In this document: positions 1 to 7,726 of the stretch, piece by piece
How the letters are laid out: the number at the start of each line of letters is the position of its first letter
Position numbering within the stretch: the stretch's first letter is position 1
Position numbers and translations under genes: made by a program
Source: CAYQTO01 sp964420455
GTDB taxonomy: Bacteria; Sumerlaeota; Sumerlaeia; SLMS01
NCBI GenBank assembly: GCA_964420455.1
Contig: CAYQTO010000107.1
Coordinates: forward strand, 1 to 12,802
DNA length: 12,802 nt
Reading direction: 5' to 3'
The notes under the pieces: model-generated
Told to the model about the DNA's origin: nothing
What the model saw: the letters and a program-made list of their open reading frames with translations, nothing else
Database searches by the model: none

Positions 1-646
<646 letters not shown>

Positions 647-650
<4 letters not shown>

Positions 651-1672
651 TCCGCTCCGCCGCATTGGTCCTTGCGCTCGCCGCCGCCCTCCCCCTTTCC
701 GCCGAGCGCACCGGCATCGCCTTTCGAACGGACCGGGAGATCGCCCTTCTCGCCCCGTCCCCCTACGGCCCCGGTGGCGAACTGCTCCTCTACGACCTTC
801 GCGACCACGCGATCACGCAACGCCATCGCCTCGACGCCGACTCCCCCTTCTCCGCCTTCGCCCTCCAGCCGTCCACCTATCACGTCTATACGGCCGACCC
901 CTTCGGCGACGTCCTTCGCTACGACTATCCCGCGGCACGGATCGCCGCTGTCGGCTTCGCCGACGGCACCGTTCGCCTTGTGGACCTCCGCACCCGCGTC
1001 CCCGGCGAGGCCTTCCTTGCCCATCTCGGCCCCGTCACCGCACTCGATTACTCCACTTTCCTCCCGAACATTCGCCAGCACTTCTATCTCGCCTCCGGCG
1101 GCGAGGACGGCGCCATCGCCGTGTGGGGGGGCAGCAGCACCGGCCTTCAGAAACGGATGACCTTCGACGATGCCACGGTCACCGCGGTCGCCATGCACAA
1201 CCAGCGCGCCGCCGTGGTCGCCGGCACGGCGATCGGGCGCCTGCGGGTTGTTCGGTGGACCGCCGAGGAACTCATCGGCGACATTCCCGCCCATTCTGGC
1301 GCCGTCACCGCCCTCGAGACCGATCGCAGCGGCCGCTACATCCTCAGCGGGGGCAGCGACGGCCGCGTCCGCGTCTGGAACTTCGACAACCTCGGCCTCG
1401 TCTACGACCTCCATGCCCATGCCGGTGCCCTTGGCGAGGTCCTGGTGGCCCCCGATGGGGGCACCTTCGCCTCGGTCTCGCACGATGGCGCCGTGGCAAT
1501 CTGGCGCCTTGATGGTGGCCAACGCATCGGCGACCTCGCCTACTCCGGCGCCGCCGTCCACGACGTTGCCTTCGACAACGGTACCCGCACCCTCGCCACC
1601 GTCTCCGCCGACCGCGTCCTTCGTCTCTACGACATCCGCACGCGTTCCCTCGTCCAATCACTCGAGTTCTAG
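647..1672 (+). CDS. WD40-repeat beta-propeller protein with predicted signal peptide
   Basis: A 341-residue protein. I chose the ATG at 647 because it forms an ATGA overlap with the upstream ATPase stop and gives a textbook signal peptide: MIR, a hydrophobic stretch of about residues 4-18, then a likely signal peptidase cut after LSA (residues 17-19). The upstream extension of the same frame is arginine/proline-rich noise inside the ATPase gene. WD-type blades are clear at about residues 97-115 (FADGTVRLVDLR), 125-161 (GGEDGAIAVW), 215-246 (GGSDGRVRVWNF), 257-289 (SHDGAVAIWRLDG) and 299-331 (SADRVLRLYDIR). More degenerate blades at the N-terminus and about 170-210 would complete a seven-bladed propeller. 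Such propellers bind partners rather than catalyse. The signal peptide puts it in the periplasm or envelope, away from the cytoplasmic ATPase it is coupled to. The target is unknown. Residues V80-Y81-T82 are encoded by one copy of the GTCTATAC word. Confidence 0.88.
884..891 (-). repeat. Iterated octamer GTATAGAC, copy 1
   Basis: GTCTATAC on the plus strand, in frame as Val-Tyr-Thr (80-82) of the WD40 protein; flanked to give the ten-base form CGTATAGACG on the minus strand. Confidence 0.8.
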
Positions 1673-1811
1673 GCGCCCCACGGCGGCCCTGCCCGCCCAC
1701 TCCGATGCCCTGTCGGAGGGCACCCCGTGCTCCCGCCGCCCGGCCCAATGCCGTTGACAGTTCCGCCCTCCGGACCCTCCCTTTCCCCCGAGACCACTTC
1801 CAACAACATGC
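1673..1811 (+). other. Intergenic region after the WD40 gene, with alternative hairpins and a lone TTGACA
   Basis: This 139-base gap holds two mutually exclusive perfect 6-bp hairpins sharing bases: CTCCGA/TCGGAG (1700-1705 with 1713-1718) and TGCCCT/AGGGCA (1706-1711 with 1717-1722). Neither has a following T run, so a Rho-independent terminator is not demonstrated. A perfect TTGACA lies at 1754-1759, but no convincing -10 hexamer sits 16-18 bases downstream. A promoter for the 1812 gene is possible but not supported. Confidence 0.3.
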
Positions 1812-2282
1812 ATGCTACCGCTGGTCCGCCATTTCCTTGTGATGCCGCGCATCCGGATCGATTCATCGGGTCTGCTTGAGGTACGCAGCAGCGCCGCCGG
1901 AACCGCCCTCGCCCTCGGCACCGACTCGCGGCACCTGGTGGTCGATCCCACCGCCGGGGCGTTTACCCTCCAGGTCCAGGAAATGTACGCCGACCCCGTC
2001 CGGTACCAGTTCCCCTTCGAGGCCGTCCTCGAAATCCGCACCGTCTATCACAACCTGATCCCCTCCTGGTTTGCGCGGGTTCTCATCGATTCCTATCGGG
2101 TGGTGTTGGAGATGGCTGACGGGAGCGACCTGGATCTCTTCGCCTTCAGCGGCAACGCGCGCCTCCATGACGGATGGATCACGACCGACGAGACGAGCAC
2201 GCACCTGAGCGCGCCCCGCCGCGAGTGCCTCGCCTTTGCCGCCCTCCTCCGCACGTATCTGAACCCGGTCGGCCGCCTGTGA
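1812..2282 (+). CDS. Conserved-looking small protein of unknown function, coupled to a Ser/Thr kinase
   Basis: A 156-residue protein that I do not recognise. The reading frame is supported by its natural amino-acid composition and by the GTGA overlap of its stop with the kinase start (2279-2282), typical of a translationally coupled pair. No clear Shine-Dalgarno precedes the ATG at 1812. The in-frame ATG at 1842 (MPRIRIDSSG) is an equally good start and gives 146 residues. The protein has no signal peptide or membrane helix and is rich in alternating hydrophobic/polar stretches (for example IRIDSSGLLEVRS and VVLEMADGSDLDLFAFS). This suggests a mostly beta fold, perhaps a small PH-like or beta-barrel adaptor, but that is only a guess from the pattern. 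Given the coupling, a role as regulator, substrate or adaptor of the kinase is the simplest inference. Tyr in TVYHNL is encoded with GTCTATCA, a near match to the iterated octamer. Confidence 0.75.
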   Translation: MLPLVRHFLVMPRIRIDSSGLLEVRSSAAGTALALGTDSRHLVVDPTAGAFTLQVQEMYADPVRYQFPFEAVLEIRTVYHNLIPSWFARVLIDSYRVVLEMADGSDLDLFAFSGNARLHDGWITTDETSTHLSAPRRECLAFAALLRTYLNPVGRL

Positions 2283-3748
2283 ACCAGCCCCTCGCCCATA
2301 TCGACCAGTTGCCGAACCTGCCCGCCGACGCCGGCCTGTCCTACAACCCGTCCCTCGCCCGCACGCCCACCTCCATCGGCGGCCAGACCGGCGCCACCAT
2401 CGAGGACGTTGGCCAGCAGATCACACCCCAAAGAATCCCCCGTGCGGAGCACGAGTTCGACCTTATCAAGCCACTCGCCCAGGGCGGCTTTGGCGAGGTC
2501 TGGATCGGCCACCAGCAGGCCCTTCACCGCCTCGTCGCCGTCAAGCGCCTGCGCAATCACCTCCTCGCCCACGAGGAAAGCACCGAGGTCACCTCCCACC
2601 CGATCGAGACCGCCTTCTACCAGGAGGCGCTCATCACCGCCAACCTCGAGCACCCCAACATCGTCCCGATCTACGACATGGGCCTGGACCCGGCCCAGCG
2701 CCGCCTCCTCGCCATGAAGCTCGTCCGCGGCACCCTCTGGCGCGATTCCATCCGCACTGACTTCCCCGCCATGGATGTCGGCGCCTTTCTTCGCAAGCAC
2801 CTCACGATCCTTCTCGAGACCGCCCAGGCGGTCGCCTTCGCCCACGCCCGTGGCATCATCCATCGCGACCTCAAGCCGTCCCAGGTCATGGTGGGCGAAT
2901 TCGGCGAGGTGCAACTGATGGACTGGGGGCTGGCGGTCATCGTCGATGTGGAGGCTGCCCGCGAGCACATGCCCCATCTCCTCGCCGCCGGGCCCATCCC
3001 CACCACCGCCGACGCCTTCAACCCCGCGGGGACGCCTGCCTACATGGCCCCCGAGCAGACCGACCCCACCCCGGACCGCCTCAGCCGCCAGACCGACGTC
3101 TTCCTGCTCGGTGCCACCCTGTTCCAGCTCCTCTGTGGCCGCGCCCCCTACGCTCGCCTCGAATCCCGCGAGGCGATGTACCGTGCCGCCGTCGGCAAGG
3201 TCCCCGGCCTCCGCGAACTCGCGGGCGACCGCTATCTGCCGCCCGAGCTCACTGCCCTCACCAAGTGGGCCATGTCGCCGGATCCCCTCCAGCGCCCCGC
3301 CTCCGTCCTCGCCTTCTCCAACGCCCTCCGCGACTTCCTCGACAACGCCAGCCGCCGCTGGGAATCGCGCTCCCTCACCTTCGGCGTTGCCGAAACCCTC
3401 GAGGCTTCCGCCCACGACCCCCAGCGCGTCCTCGCCCACCTCCACGCCCTCGACCGCGCCGAGGGGCTCTGGCCCGAAAACCCCGAGCTCGCCCGCCTCC
3501 GCTCCCTCGCCATGGCCGCCTACACCGCCCACCTCACCGTCGGCGATCCGGAGGTCGCCGCCGCCCTCCTCAAGGCCAGCAAGGTCCCCGACTCCCACCT
3601 CCGCGAGTACCTCGCCGCCTCCCTCGAGCGCGCCTGGACCCACCGCACCAACACCCGCCGCCTCCTTCTCCAACTCGCCATCCTTGCTGTCCTCGCCCTT
3701 GTCCTCATCGGCGCCGCCCTCCTCGCCCATGCCCTTGGCGGGGGGTGA
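2279..3748 (+). CDS. Membrane-anchored Hanks-type serine/threonine protein kinase (PknB-like), atypical catalytic loop
   Basis: A 489-residue kinase. The GTG at 2279 is preferred because it overlaps the upstream stop as GTGA; the longer ATG-initiated frame from 2174 would read proline/arginine-rich sequence inside the previous gene. Kinase landmarks: glycine loop LAQGGFGEVW (66-75), ATP lysine K89 in VAVKRL, helix-C glutamate E116, catalytic HRD at 195-197 with D197, DWG at 215-217 where most kinases have DFG, APE at 257-259, the helix-F aspartate D273 and R339. The catalytic-loop asparagine that normally follows HRDLKPx is glutamine (Q202). A helical, TPR-like stretch (about 370-455) follows. 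The hydrophobic segment at about 462-486 after RTNTRR is a C-terminal membrane anchor with almost no periplasmic domain, so the kinase faces the cytoplasm and lacks the PASTA-type sensor of PknB. An N-terminal Ser/Thr-rich tail (25-50) could be an autophosphorylation site (inference). Confidence 0.93.
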   Translation: MNQPLAHIDQLPNLPADAGLSYNPSLARTPTSIGGQTGATIEDVGQQITPQRIPRAEHEFDLIKPLAQGGFGEVWIGHQQALHRLVAVKRLRNHLLAHEESTEVTSHPIETAFYQEALITANLEHPNIVPIYDMGLDPAQRRLLAMKLVRGTLWRDSIRTDFPAMDVGAFLRKHLTILLETAQAVAFAHARGIIHRDLKPSQVMVGEFGEVQLMDWGLAVIVDVEAAREHMPHLLAAGPIPTTADAFNPAGTPAYMAPEQTDPTPDRLSRQTDVFLLGATLFQLLCGRAPYARLESREAMYRAAVGKVPGLRELAGDRYLPPELTALTKWAMSPDPLQRPASVLAFSNALRDFLDNASRRWESRSLTFGVAETLEASAHDPQRVLAHLHALDRAEGLWPENPELARLRSLAMAAYTAHLTVGDPEVAAALLKASKVPDSHLREYLAASLERAWTHRTNTRRLLLQLAILAVLALVLIGAALLAHALGGG

Positions 3749-3837
3749 TCCCCAACCGCTGTCTAGACTTGCGAACACTGCCGGCGGCCGACAGCCTTGC
3801 ACCCCTTGTCAATCCCCATCGCGGAGTCCTTCTCCCC
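3749..3837 (+). other. Intergenic leader before the aldolase-like gene
   Basis: This 89-base gap contains the 8-bp palindrome GTCTAGAC (3761-3768), whose TAGACT could serve as a -10 element, but no -35 lies at the right distance. GGAG at 3823-3826 is 11 bases before the ATG at 3838, a weak ribosome-binding site. Whether the gene has its own promoter or is read from the kinase transcript is open. Confidence 0.25.
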
Positions 3838-4812
3838 ATGACTCAACTCGCCCCCTGGATCACCTACCGGCCGGAAATCAAGGTCCTCGACGCCACCGTC
3901 CGTGACGGCGGCCTCGTCAACAACCACCTCTTCGACGACGAGTTCGTCCGCGCCGTCTATACAACCTGTGTCGAGGCCGGCATCGACTACATGGAAATCG
4001 GTTACAAGGCGTCCAAGAAGATTTTCGCCCCCGATGCCTACGGCCGGTGGAAGTACTGCGACGAGGACGACCTCTTCCGCATCGTCGGCGACAACGACAC
4101 CCCGCTCAAGATCGCCGCCATGGCTGATGCCGGCAAGACCGACTGGCGCACCGACATCAAGCCCAAGTCCGAAAGCCCCCTCGATTGCATCCGCGTCGCC
4201 TGCTACGTCCACCAGATCAGCGAAGCGGTCGACATGATCAAGGACGCGACGGAGAAGGGCTACGAGGCCACCTGCAACATCATGGCGATCTCCGGCGTCC
4301 AGGACGCGGAGATCGACCAGGCCCTTGAGGTTGTCCGCGACTGCCCCGCCACAACCGTGGTCGTTGTCGACAGCTTCGGCGCCCTCTACAGCGAGCAGGT
4401 CGCCATGCTCGTCCAGAAGTACCAAAAGGCCATGGAGGGCACCGGCAAGGAAATCGGCATCCACATGCACAACAACCAGCAGCTCGCCTTTGCCAACACC
4501 ATCGAGGGGATTATCCGCGGGGCCAACCGTATAGACGCGACCATGGCGGGCCTGGGCCGCGGCGCGGGCAACTGCTGCATGGAACTCCTCCTCGGCTTCC
4601 TCCGGAATCCCAAGTTCCGGATCCGCCCCGTCTGGAAGCTCATCCAGGAGCACGTCGAGCCGTTGCGCGAGAAGATCGAGTGGGGCCCCTATCATCCCTA
4701 TGTCATCACCGGGCAGTACAACCAGCACCCCCGCGCCGCCATCGCCTGGCGCTCCGGCGAGGACCGCGACAAGATCGCCGATTTCTACGACAAGATCATC
4801 GCCGACATCTGA
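3838..4812 (+). CDS. DRE-TIM metallolyase / HMG-CoA lyase-like aldolase family enzyme
   Basis: A 324-residue protein starting at the ATG at 3838; the open frame upstream of it is an out-of-frame reading of the kinase gene. It belongs to the DRE-TIM barrel lyases (HMG-CoA lyase, 4-hydroxy-2-oxovalerate aldolase, isopropylmalate synthase). The signature LDATVRDGG (17-25) holds the Arg-Asp pair R22-D23, and the metal-binding HMHNN (209-213) and the late glycine motif GLGRGAGN (238-245) are both present. Such enzymes make or break a C-C bond next to a carbonyl, using a divalent metal held by the Asp and the two histidines. The C-terminal region (about 260-324) has no extra regulatory domain. The exact substrate cannot be read from sequence; RDGGLVNN is not the typical MhpE or HMGL variant. 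Two GTATAGAC words lie in this gene (3955, 4529), the second written with a rare ATA isoleucine codon. Confidence 0.85.
   Translation: MTQLAPWITYRPEIKVLDATVRDGGLVNNHLFDDEFVRAVYTTCVEAGIDYMEIGYKASKKIFAPDAYGRWKYCDEDDLFRIVGDNDTPLKIAAMADAGKTDWRTDIKPKSESPLDCIRVACYVHQISEAVDMIKDATEKGYEATCNIMAISGVQDAEIDQALEVVRDCPATTVVVVDSFGALYSEQVAMLVQKYQKAMEGTGKEIGIHMHNNQQLAFANTIEGIIRGANRIDATMAGLGRGAGNCCMELLLGFLRNPKFRIRPVWKLIQEHVEPLREKIEWGPYHPYVITGQYNQHPRAAIAWRSGEDRDKIADFYDKIIADI
3955..3962 (-). repeat. Iterated octamer GTATAGAC, copy 2
   Basis: GTCTATAC on the plus strand, in frame as Val-Tyr-Thr (40-42) of the aldolase-like enzyme. Confidence 0.8.
4529..4536 (+). repeat. Iterated octamer GTATAGAC, copy 3
   Basis: Reads CGT ATA GAC (Arg-Ile-Asp, 231-233) in the aldolase-like gene, in a different codon frame from copies 1 and 2. 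It uses a rare ATA codon where ATC would keep the protein unchanged. Confidence 0.8.
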
Positions 4813-4871
4813 GTTCACCGGACCGGTGGGGGGCTTCGCGCCCCCCATCCGCTCCCTTGTTGACGGTGAAC
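4813..4871. terminator. Nested inverted repeat between convergent genes, likely bidirectional terminator
   Basis: Directly after the aldolase stop lie outer arms GTTCACCG (4813-4820) and CGGTGAAC (4864-4871), a perfect 8-bp inverted repeat. Inside them is a second perfect 8-bp hairpin, TGGGGGGC (4827-4834) with GCCCCCCA (4840-4847) and loop TTCGC. It sits between the aldolase gene and convergent tsaD (stop at 4885-4887), where a shared terminator is expected. No run of T follows on either strand, so termination may need Rho or the structure may do something else. Confidence 0.6.
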
Positions 4872-4884
4872 GCGGTCCTGGCGG

Positions 4885-5967
4885 CTACCCCTGCCATGCC
4901 GCCGGGGGTGACGCGATGTCCAGCTGCGCCATCGCCGTGAGCCGCGGACCCGCGCGTACCCCGGACGTATAGACGCCCCAGCCCGCGCCCGCGATCATCG
5001 CCCCGTTGTCCGTGCAGAACTCGAAGTCCGGAATCGCCACGCGGATGCCCCCAAACCGCTCCCCGAGCGCCGCCCGGAGGGCCCTGTTCGCGGCAACGCC
5101 GCCCACCACCGCGAGCGCCTCCGCCCGCCGGTCCGCCAGCGCCCGCTCGCATCGCCCCAGCAAGGTGTCTATACACGCCGCCTGGAAGCTCGCGCAAAGG
5201 TCGCGCACGAAGCATTCCTCGGGGCCGGCCGATCCCGCACCGTGCTTCTCCACCTCGCGCCGCACCGCCGTCTTCAGCCCCGAGAAGCTGAAGTCATACC
5301 CCGGCTTGTTCTTGAGCGGTCGCGGCAGCGCAAACGCCTCCGGGTCACCCTCCGCAGCGATCCGGTCGATTACCGGTCCTCCCGGGTATCCCAGCCCCAG
5401 CAGCTTTGCCACCTTGTCGTAGGCCTCGCCCACCGCATCGTCGAGAGTCTCGCCCATCCCCTCGATCCTGCCGTCGGCATGTCTATACACGATGCTCGAA
5501 TGCCCGCCGCTCACGCAAAGGCCGACGCAGGCCATCTCCTCCCGCGGTTCCGTTACCGGATTCCCCCAGGCGTCCCGGTCGCGCCCGATCCATGGCGAAT
5601 CGAGATGTCCCGCCACGTGCTGGACACCCACCAGCGGCAGGCCCCGGGACGTCGCCAGCGCCTTACCAAATTCCACCCCCACCAACAGGCACCCGATCAG
5701 CCCGGGCCCTCGCGTCACCGCCACCGCCTCGATCCCGTCGATCCTGACCCCCGCATCCCCGAGTGCCCCCTCTGCCATCGCCACCATCTGCTCGAGATGG
5801 GCCCGGCTCGCGATCTCCGGCACCACGCCCCCATGGCGCGCGTGGAGGTCCACCTGCGATGCCACCCGGTTCGCCAGCACCCGCCGGCCACGCTCCACTA
5901 CCGCCACCGCCGTCTCGTCGCAGGACGTCTCGATCCCGAGCACCAGCCCGGACCCGCTCCGGCTCAT
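4885..5967 (-). CDS. tsaD: tRNA N6-threonylcarbamoyladenosine (t6A37) transferase TsaD
   Basis: A 360-residue TsaD (formerly Gcp/YgjD), the ASKHA-fold subunit that transfers the threonylcarbamoyl group onto A37 of ANN-reading tRNAs together with TsaB and TsaE in bacteria. Visible features: N-terminal phosphate loop GIETSCDETA (11-20), metal ligands H117 and H121 in VQHVAGH and D320 in CTDNGAMIA, the SGGH motif (153-156), and DFSFSGLKTA (225-234). Length is slightly above the usual 335-345, partly through an insert of about 15 residues at 126-142 (IGRDRDAWGNPVTEP). The ATG at 5967 overlaps the stop of the receiver-domain gene as ATGA, so translation is probably coupled. Three copies of the GTATAGAC word lie in this gene, in all three codon frames (4967, 5167, 5481), using ATA for I266 and AGA for R162 in a gene that otherwise favours GC-ending codons. 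tsaB and tsaE are not in the window. Confidence 0.97.
   Translation of the reverse strand: MSRSGSGLVLGIETSCDETAVAVVERGRRVLANRVASQVDLHARHGGVVPEIASRAHLEQMVAMAEGALGDAGVRIDGIEAVAVTRGPGLIGCLLVGVEFGKALATSRGLPLVGVQHVAGHLDSPWIGRDRDAWGNPVTEPREEMACVGLCVSGGHSSIVYRHADGRIEGMGETLDDAVGEAYDKVAKLLGLGYPGGPVIDRIAAEGDPEAFALPRPLKNKPGYDFSFSGLKTAVRREVEKHGAGSAGPEECFVRDLCASFQAACIDTLLGRCERALADRRAEALAVVGGVAANRALRAALGERFGGIRVAIPDFEFCTDNGAMIAGAGWGVYTSGVRAGPRLTAMAQLDIASPPAAWQG
4967..4974 (+). repeat. Iterated octamer GTATAGAC, copy 4
   Basis: Antisense to tsaD codons for Val-Tyr-Thr (332-334); ten-base form CGTATAGACG. Confidence 0.8.
5167..5174 (-). repeat. Iterated octamer GTATAGAC, copy 5
   Basis: On the tsaD coding strand as TGT ATA GAC (Cys-Ile-Asp, 265-267), again with a rare ATA codon. 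Confidence 0.8.
5481..5488 (-). repeat. Iterated octamer GTATAGAC, copy 6
   Basis: On the tsaD coding strand in the third codon frame, GTG TAT AGA CAT (Val-Tyr-Arg-His, 160-163), using the rare arginine codon AGA. Confidence 0.8.
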
Positions 5968-6347
5968 ACCTCCACCCCGGTCAGGTGATGGACCGTCGCG
6001 AGCAGGGCCTCAAACTCGAACGGCTTCGTCATGAAGGCGTTCGCGCCCACGGATCGCGCCCATTCCGCGTCGCTCCGGTTGCTGTCGTGGGTGACCCCGG
6101 TGATCATCATGACGGGCGTGTCGGCGATCTCCGGGTCCTTGCGGATCGCGGCGAGCACCTCCACCCCGTTCATGCGCGGCATGGCAAGGTCGAGAAAGAC
6201 GGCCCGGGGGCGGTGCTTTTTCACGAGCGCCAGTCCCGTCTCTCCGTCGTGGGCGACATGGCAAGTGTGGCCCCGGGACTCGAAGAAGAGCCGAAGCACT
6301 TCGCAGATCTCGCGTTCATCGTCGATGAGGCAAAACGTGTGGGCCAC
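5964..6347 (-). CDS. Stand-alone response-regulator receiver domain (CheY-like)
   Basis: A 127-residue single receiver domain with the full phosphorylation site: acidic pair D9-D10 in CLIDDE, phospho-acceptor D53 in VFLDLAMP, T83 in MMITG and K108 in MTKPFEF. There is no output domain, so signalling must go through protein-protein contacts, as in CheY, or by accepting phosphate in a relay. The start is GTG at 6347; GAAGGG seven bases upstream (6355-6360) is a good ribosome-binding site. The stop overlaps the tsaD start by four bases (ATGA). No histidine kinase lies in the window, so the input is unknown. The lone Ser/Thr kinase at 2279-3748 is not its usual type of partner. Confidence 0.93.
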   Translation of the reverse strand: MAHTFCLIDDEREICEVLRLFFESRGHTCHVAHDGETGLALVKKHRPRAVFLDLAMPRMNGVEVLAAIRKDPEIADTPVMMITGVTHDSNRSDAEWARSVGANAFMTKPFEFEALLATVHHLTGVEV

Positions 6348-6386
6348 GGTCCTGCCCTTCGGCGGGAGTCGTCACGGACCCCACGG

Positions 6387-6415
6387 TAGATGGTACCCGA
6401 GGCCGGAATGGTCAA
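6387..6415 (-). promoter_or_regulatory. Possible promoter of the receiver-tsaD operon
   Basis: On the minus strand TTGACC (6410-6415) is followed after exactly 17 bases by CATCTA (6387-6392), a weak -10. It lies in the 92-base gap (6348-6439) between nadA and the receiver gene, about 40 bases upstream of the GTG start. Only the -35 is convincing, so read-through from nadA is the alternative. Confidence 0.3.
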
Positions 6416-6439
6416 AGGAATGTTGCGGGTTGAGGGGGG

Positions 6440-7546
6440 TCAGTCCCGCTTGTCGAGCATGCGATCGAGCGCCACCGTCGCCCAGTGTGCCGTCTCCGGA
6501 TCCACGGCGATCACGTTTTTCTCCTCACCGTCGGCCAGTTCCTCCAACCGGTCCGCCAGCGCGTCCACCGAGATGCGGAACATCGTCGAGCACTGGCAGG
6601 CAAACGGGGCCAGCGTCGAGATGAATTGCTCCGGGTGCTCCTTCGCCAACCGGTTGACCAGGTGATGCTCCGTGCCGATGGCCCACTTCGTTCCTGCGGG
6701 CGCCTGGCGCACCGCCTCGATGATCATCCGGGTTGATCCCACCAGGTCGGCCTGCTGGACGACTTCAAACTGGCACTCGGGATGGACGAGGATCCTGATG
6801 CCGGGGTACCTCTGGCGCATGAGGTTCGGGTGCGAGGGCTGGAAGTTCTGGTGCACGCTGCAGTGCCCGCGCCAGAGGATGACCTTCGCCCGGTCGTATT
6901 CCCCCGGGTCGTTTCCGCCCGTCCGCTCGTGGGGGTCATGGGGGTCGTACACCACCATGTCGCCGAGGGCGATCCCAAGGTCGTGACACGTGTTACGACC
7001 CAGATGCTGGTCGGGAAAGAAAAGTACCTTCTGGCCGTGTTCGAACGCCCAGGAAACGATCGAGCGGGCGTTGGAACTTGTGCAGACGGCGCCGCCGTTT
7101 CGCCCGCAGAATGCCTTCAGCGCGGCCGTCGAGTTGATGTAGGTGATCGGGATGATGGTGGCGTCCGTCGCCGCCGTGAGGACCTCCCACGCGTCCTCCA
7201 CCTGGTCGATCCCGGCCATGTCCGCCATCGAGCATCCGGCGCGCATGTCCGGCAAGATGACCTTTACCCCGTCCGGCGTGAGGATGTCCGCAGTCTCGGC
7301 CATGAAGTGGACGCCACAGAAGACGACGTACTCGACGTCGCTTGTCCGGGCCGCCTTCATCGAGAGGTCGAGGCTGTCGCCCCGGAAGTCGGCGAACTGG
7401 ATGACCTCGTCGCGCTGATAGTGATGGCCAAGGATCATGAGGCGGTTGCCGAGGCGGCGGCGCGCTTCGGCGACCCGCGCCTCCAGTTCGGGGGAAACCG
7501 GGTCGTTGCCGATCAACGGCGAGACAGTGGGGGGGGCGATGTTCAA
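6440..7546 (-). CDS. nadA: Quinolinate synthase A
   Basis: A 368-residue NadA, which condenses iminoaspartate with dihydroxyacetone phosphate to quinolinate in de novo NAD synthesis, using an oxygen-sensitive [4Fe-4S] cluster. The three expected cluster cysteines are C105 (RAGCSMAD), C229 (WRGHCSVH) and C317 or C319 (FACQCSTM). Substrate-site histidines sit in GHHYQRDEV (40-48) and GVHFMAETA (78-86). I start it at a TTG (7546): AGGAAA lies eight bases upstream (7555-7560), and the resulting length and order match the long B. subtilis-type NadA. The open frame continues upstream to an ATG at 7708, but that part is low-complexity, runs through the likely promoter and approaches the divergent gene, so I reject it. 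nadB and nadC are not in the window. NAD status may control it, but no NrtR or NadR site is evident. Confidence 0.95.
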   Translation of the reverse strand: MNIAPPTVSPLIGNDPVSPELEARVAEARRRLGNRLMILGHHYQRDEVIQFADFRGDSLDLSMKAARTSDVEYVVFCGVHFMAETADILTPDGVKVILPDMRAGCSMADMAGIDQVEDAWEVLTAATDATIIPITYINSTAALKAFCGRNGGAVCTSSNARSIVSWAFEHGQKVLFFPDQHLGRNTCHDLGIALGDMVVYDPHDPHERTGGNDPGEYDRAKVILWRGHCSVHQNFQPSHPNLMRQRYPGIRILVHPECQFEVVQQADLVGSTRMIIEAVRQAPAGTKWAIGTEHHLVNRLAKEHPEQFISTLAPFACQCSTMFRISVDALADRLEELADGEEKNVIAVDPETAHWATVALDRMLDKRD

Positions 7547-7580
7547 GGAGGTTCTTTCCTGACGTTCGATCCAAAACGGT

Positions 7581-7611
7581 TGTTTACTGCGTGACGACCC
7601 CGAGGCGTCAA
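7581..7611 (-). promoter_or_regulatory. Candidate nadA promoter
   Basis: On the minus strand TTGACG (7606-7611) and TAAACA (7581-7586) are separated by 19 bases, a little longer than ideal. They lie 35-65 bases upstream of the TTG start at 7546, in the AT-richest gap of the window. The same gap (7547-7726) must serve the divergent membrane protein; I find no clear rightward promoter in it. A run of seven T lies around 7692-7698. Confidence 0.4.
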
Positions 7612-7726
7612 AAGGGAAACGACGCGAAATCAACGCCCGGCCAGTCGGCCTTGTACTTTTCGTTTGCGAGAATCCTTCCTGATTCGGACGCTTTTTTTGA
7701 ATTTGCACCCCAAGGGATGTTTCCGT

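Noticed and set aside
1754..1782. Promoter for the 1812 gene from a perfect TTGACA
   Set aside because: No acceptable -10 hexamer at 16-18 bases; left as a note only.
3761..3768. Palindrome GTCTAGAC as a copy of the iterated word or as a promoter
   Set aside because: It differs from GTCTATAC and is intergenic, unlike all nine exact copies; no -35 is correctly spaced for a promoter.
2093..3802. A 569-codon open frame antisense to the kinase gene
   Set aside because: Gly/Glu/Ala/Val-rich translation without motifs, exactly opposite a well-supported kinase; typical GC-rich shadow frame.
7547..7708. N-terminal extension of NadA to an ATG at 7708
   Set aside because: Not NadA-like, overlaps the likely promoter, and a TTG with a good ribosome-binding site gives the family length.
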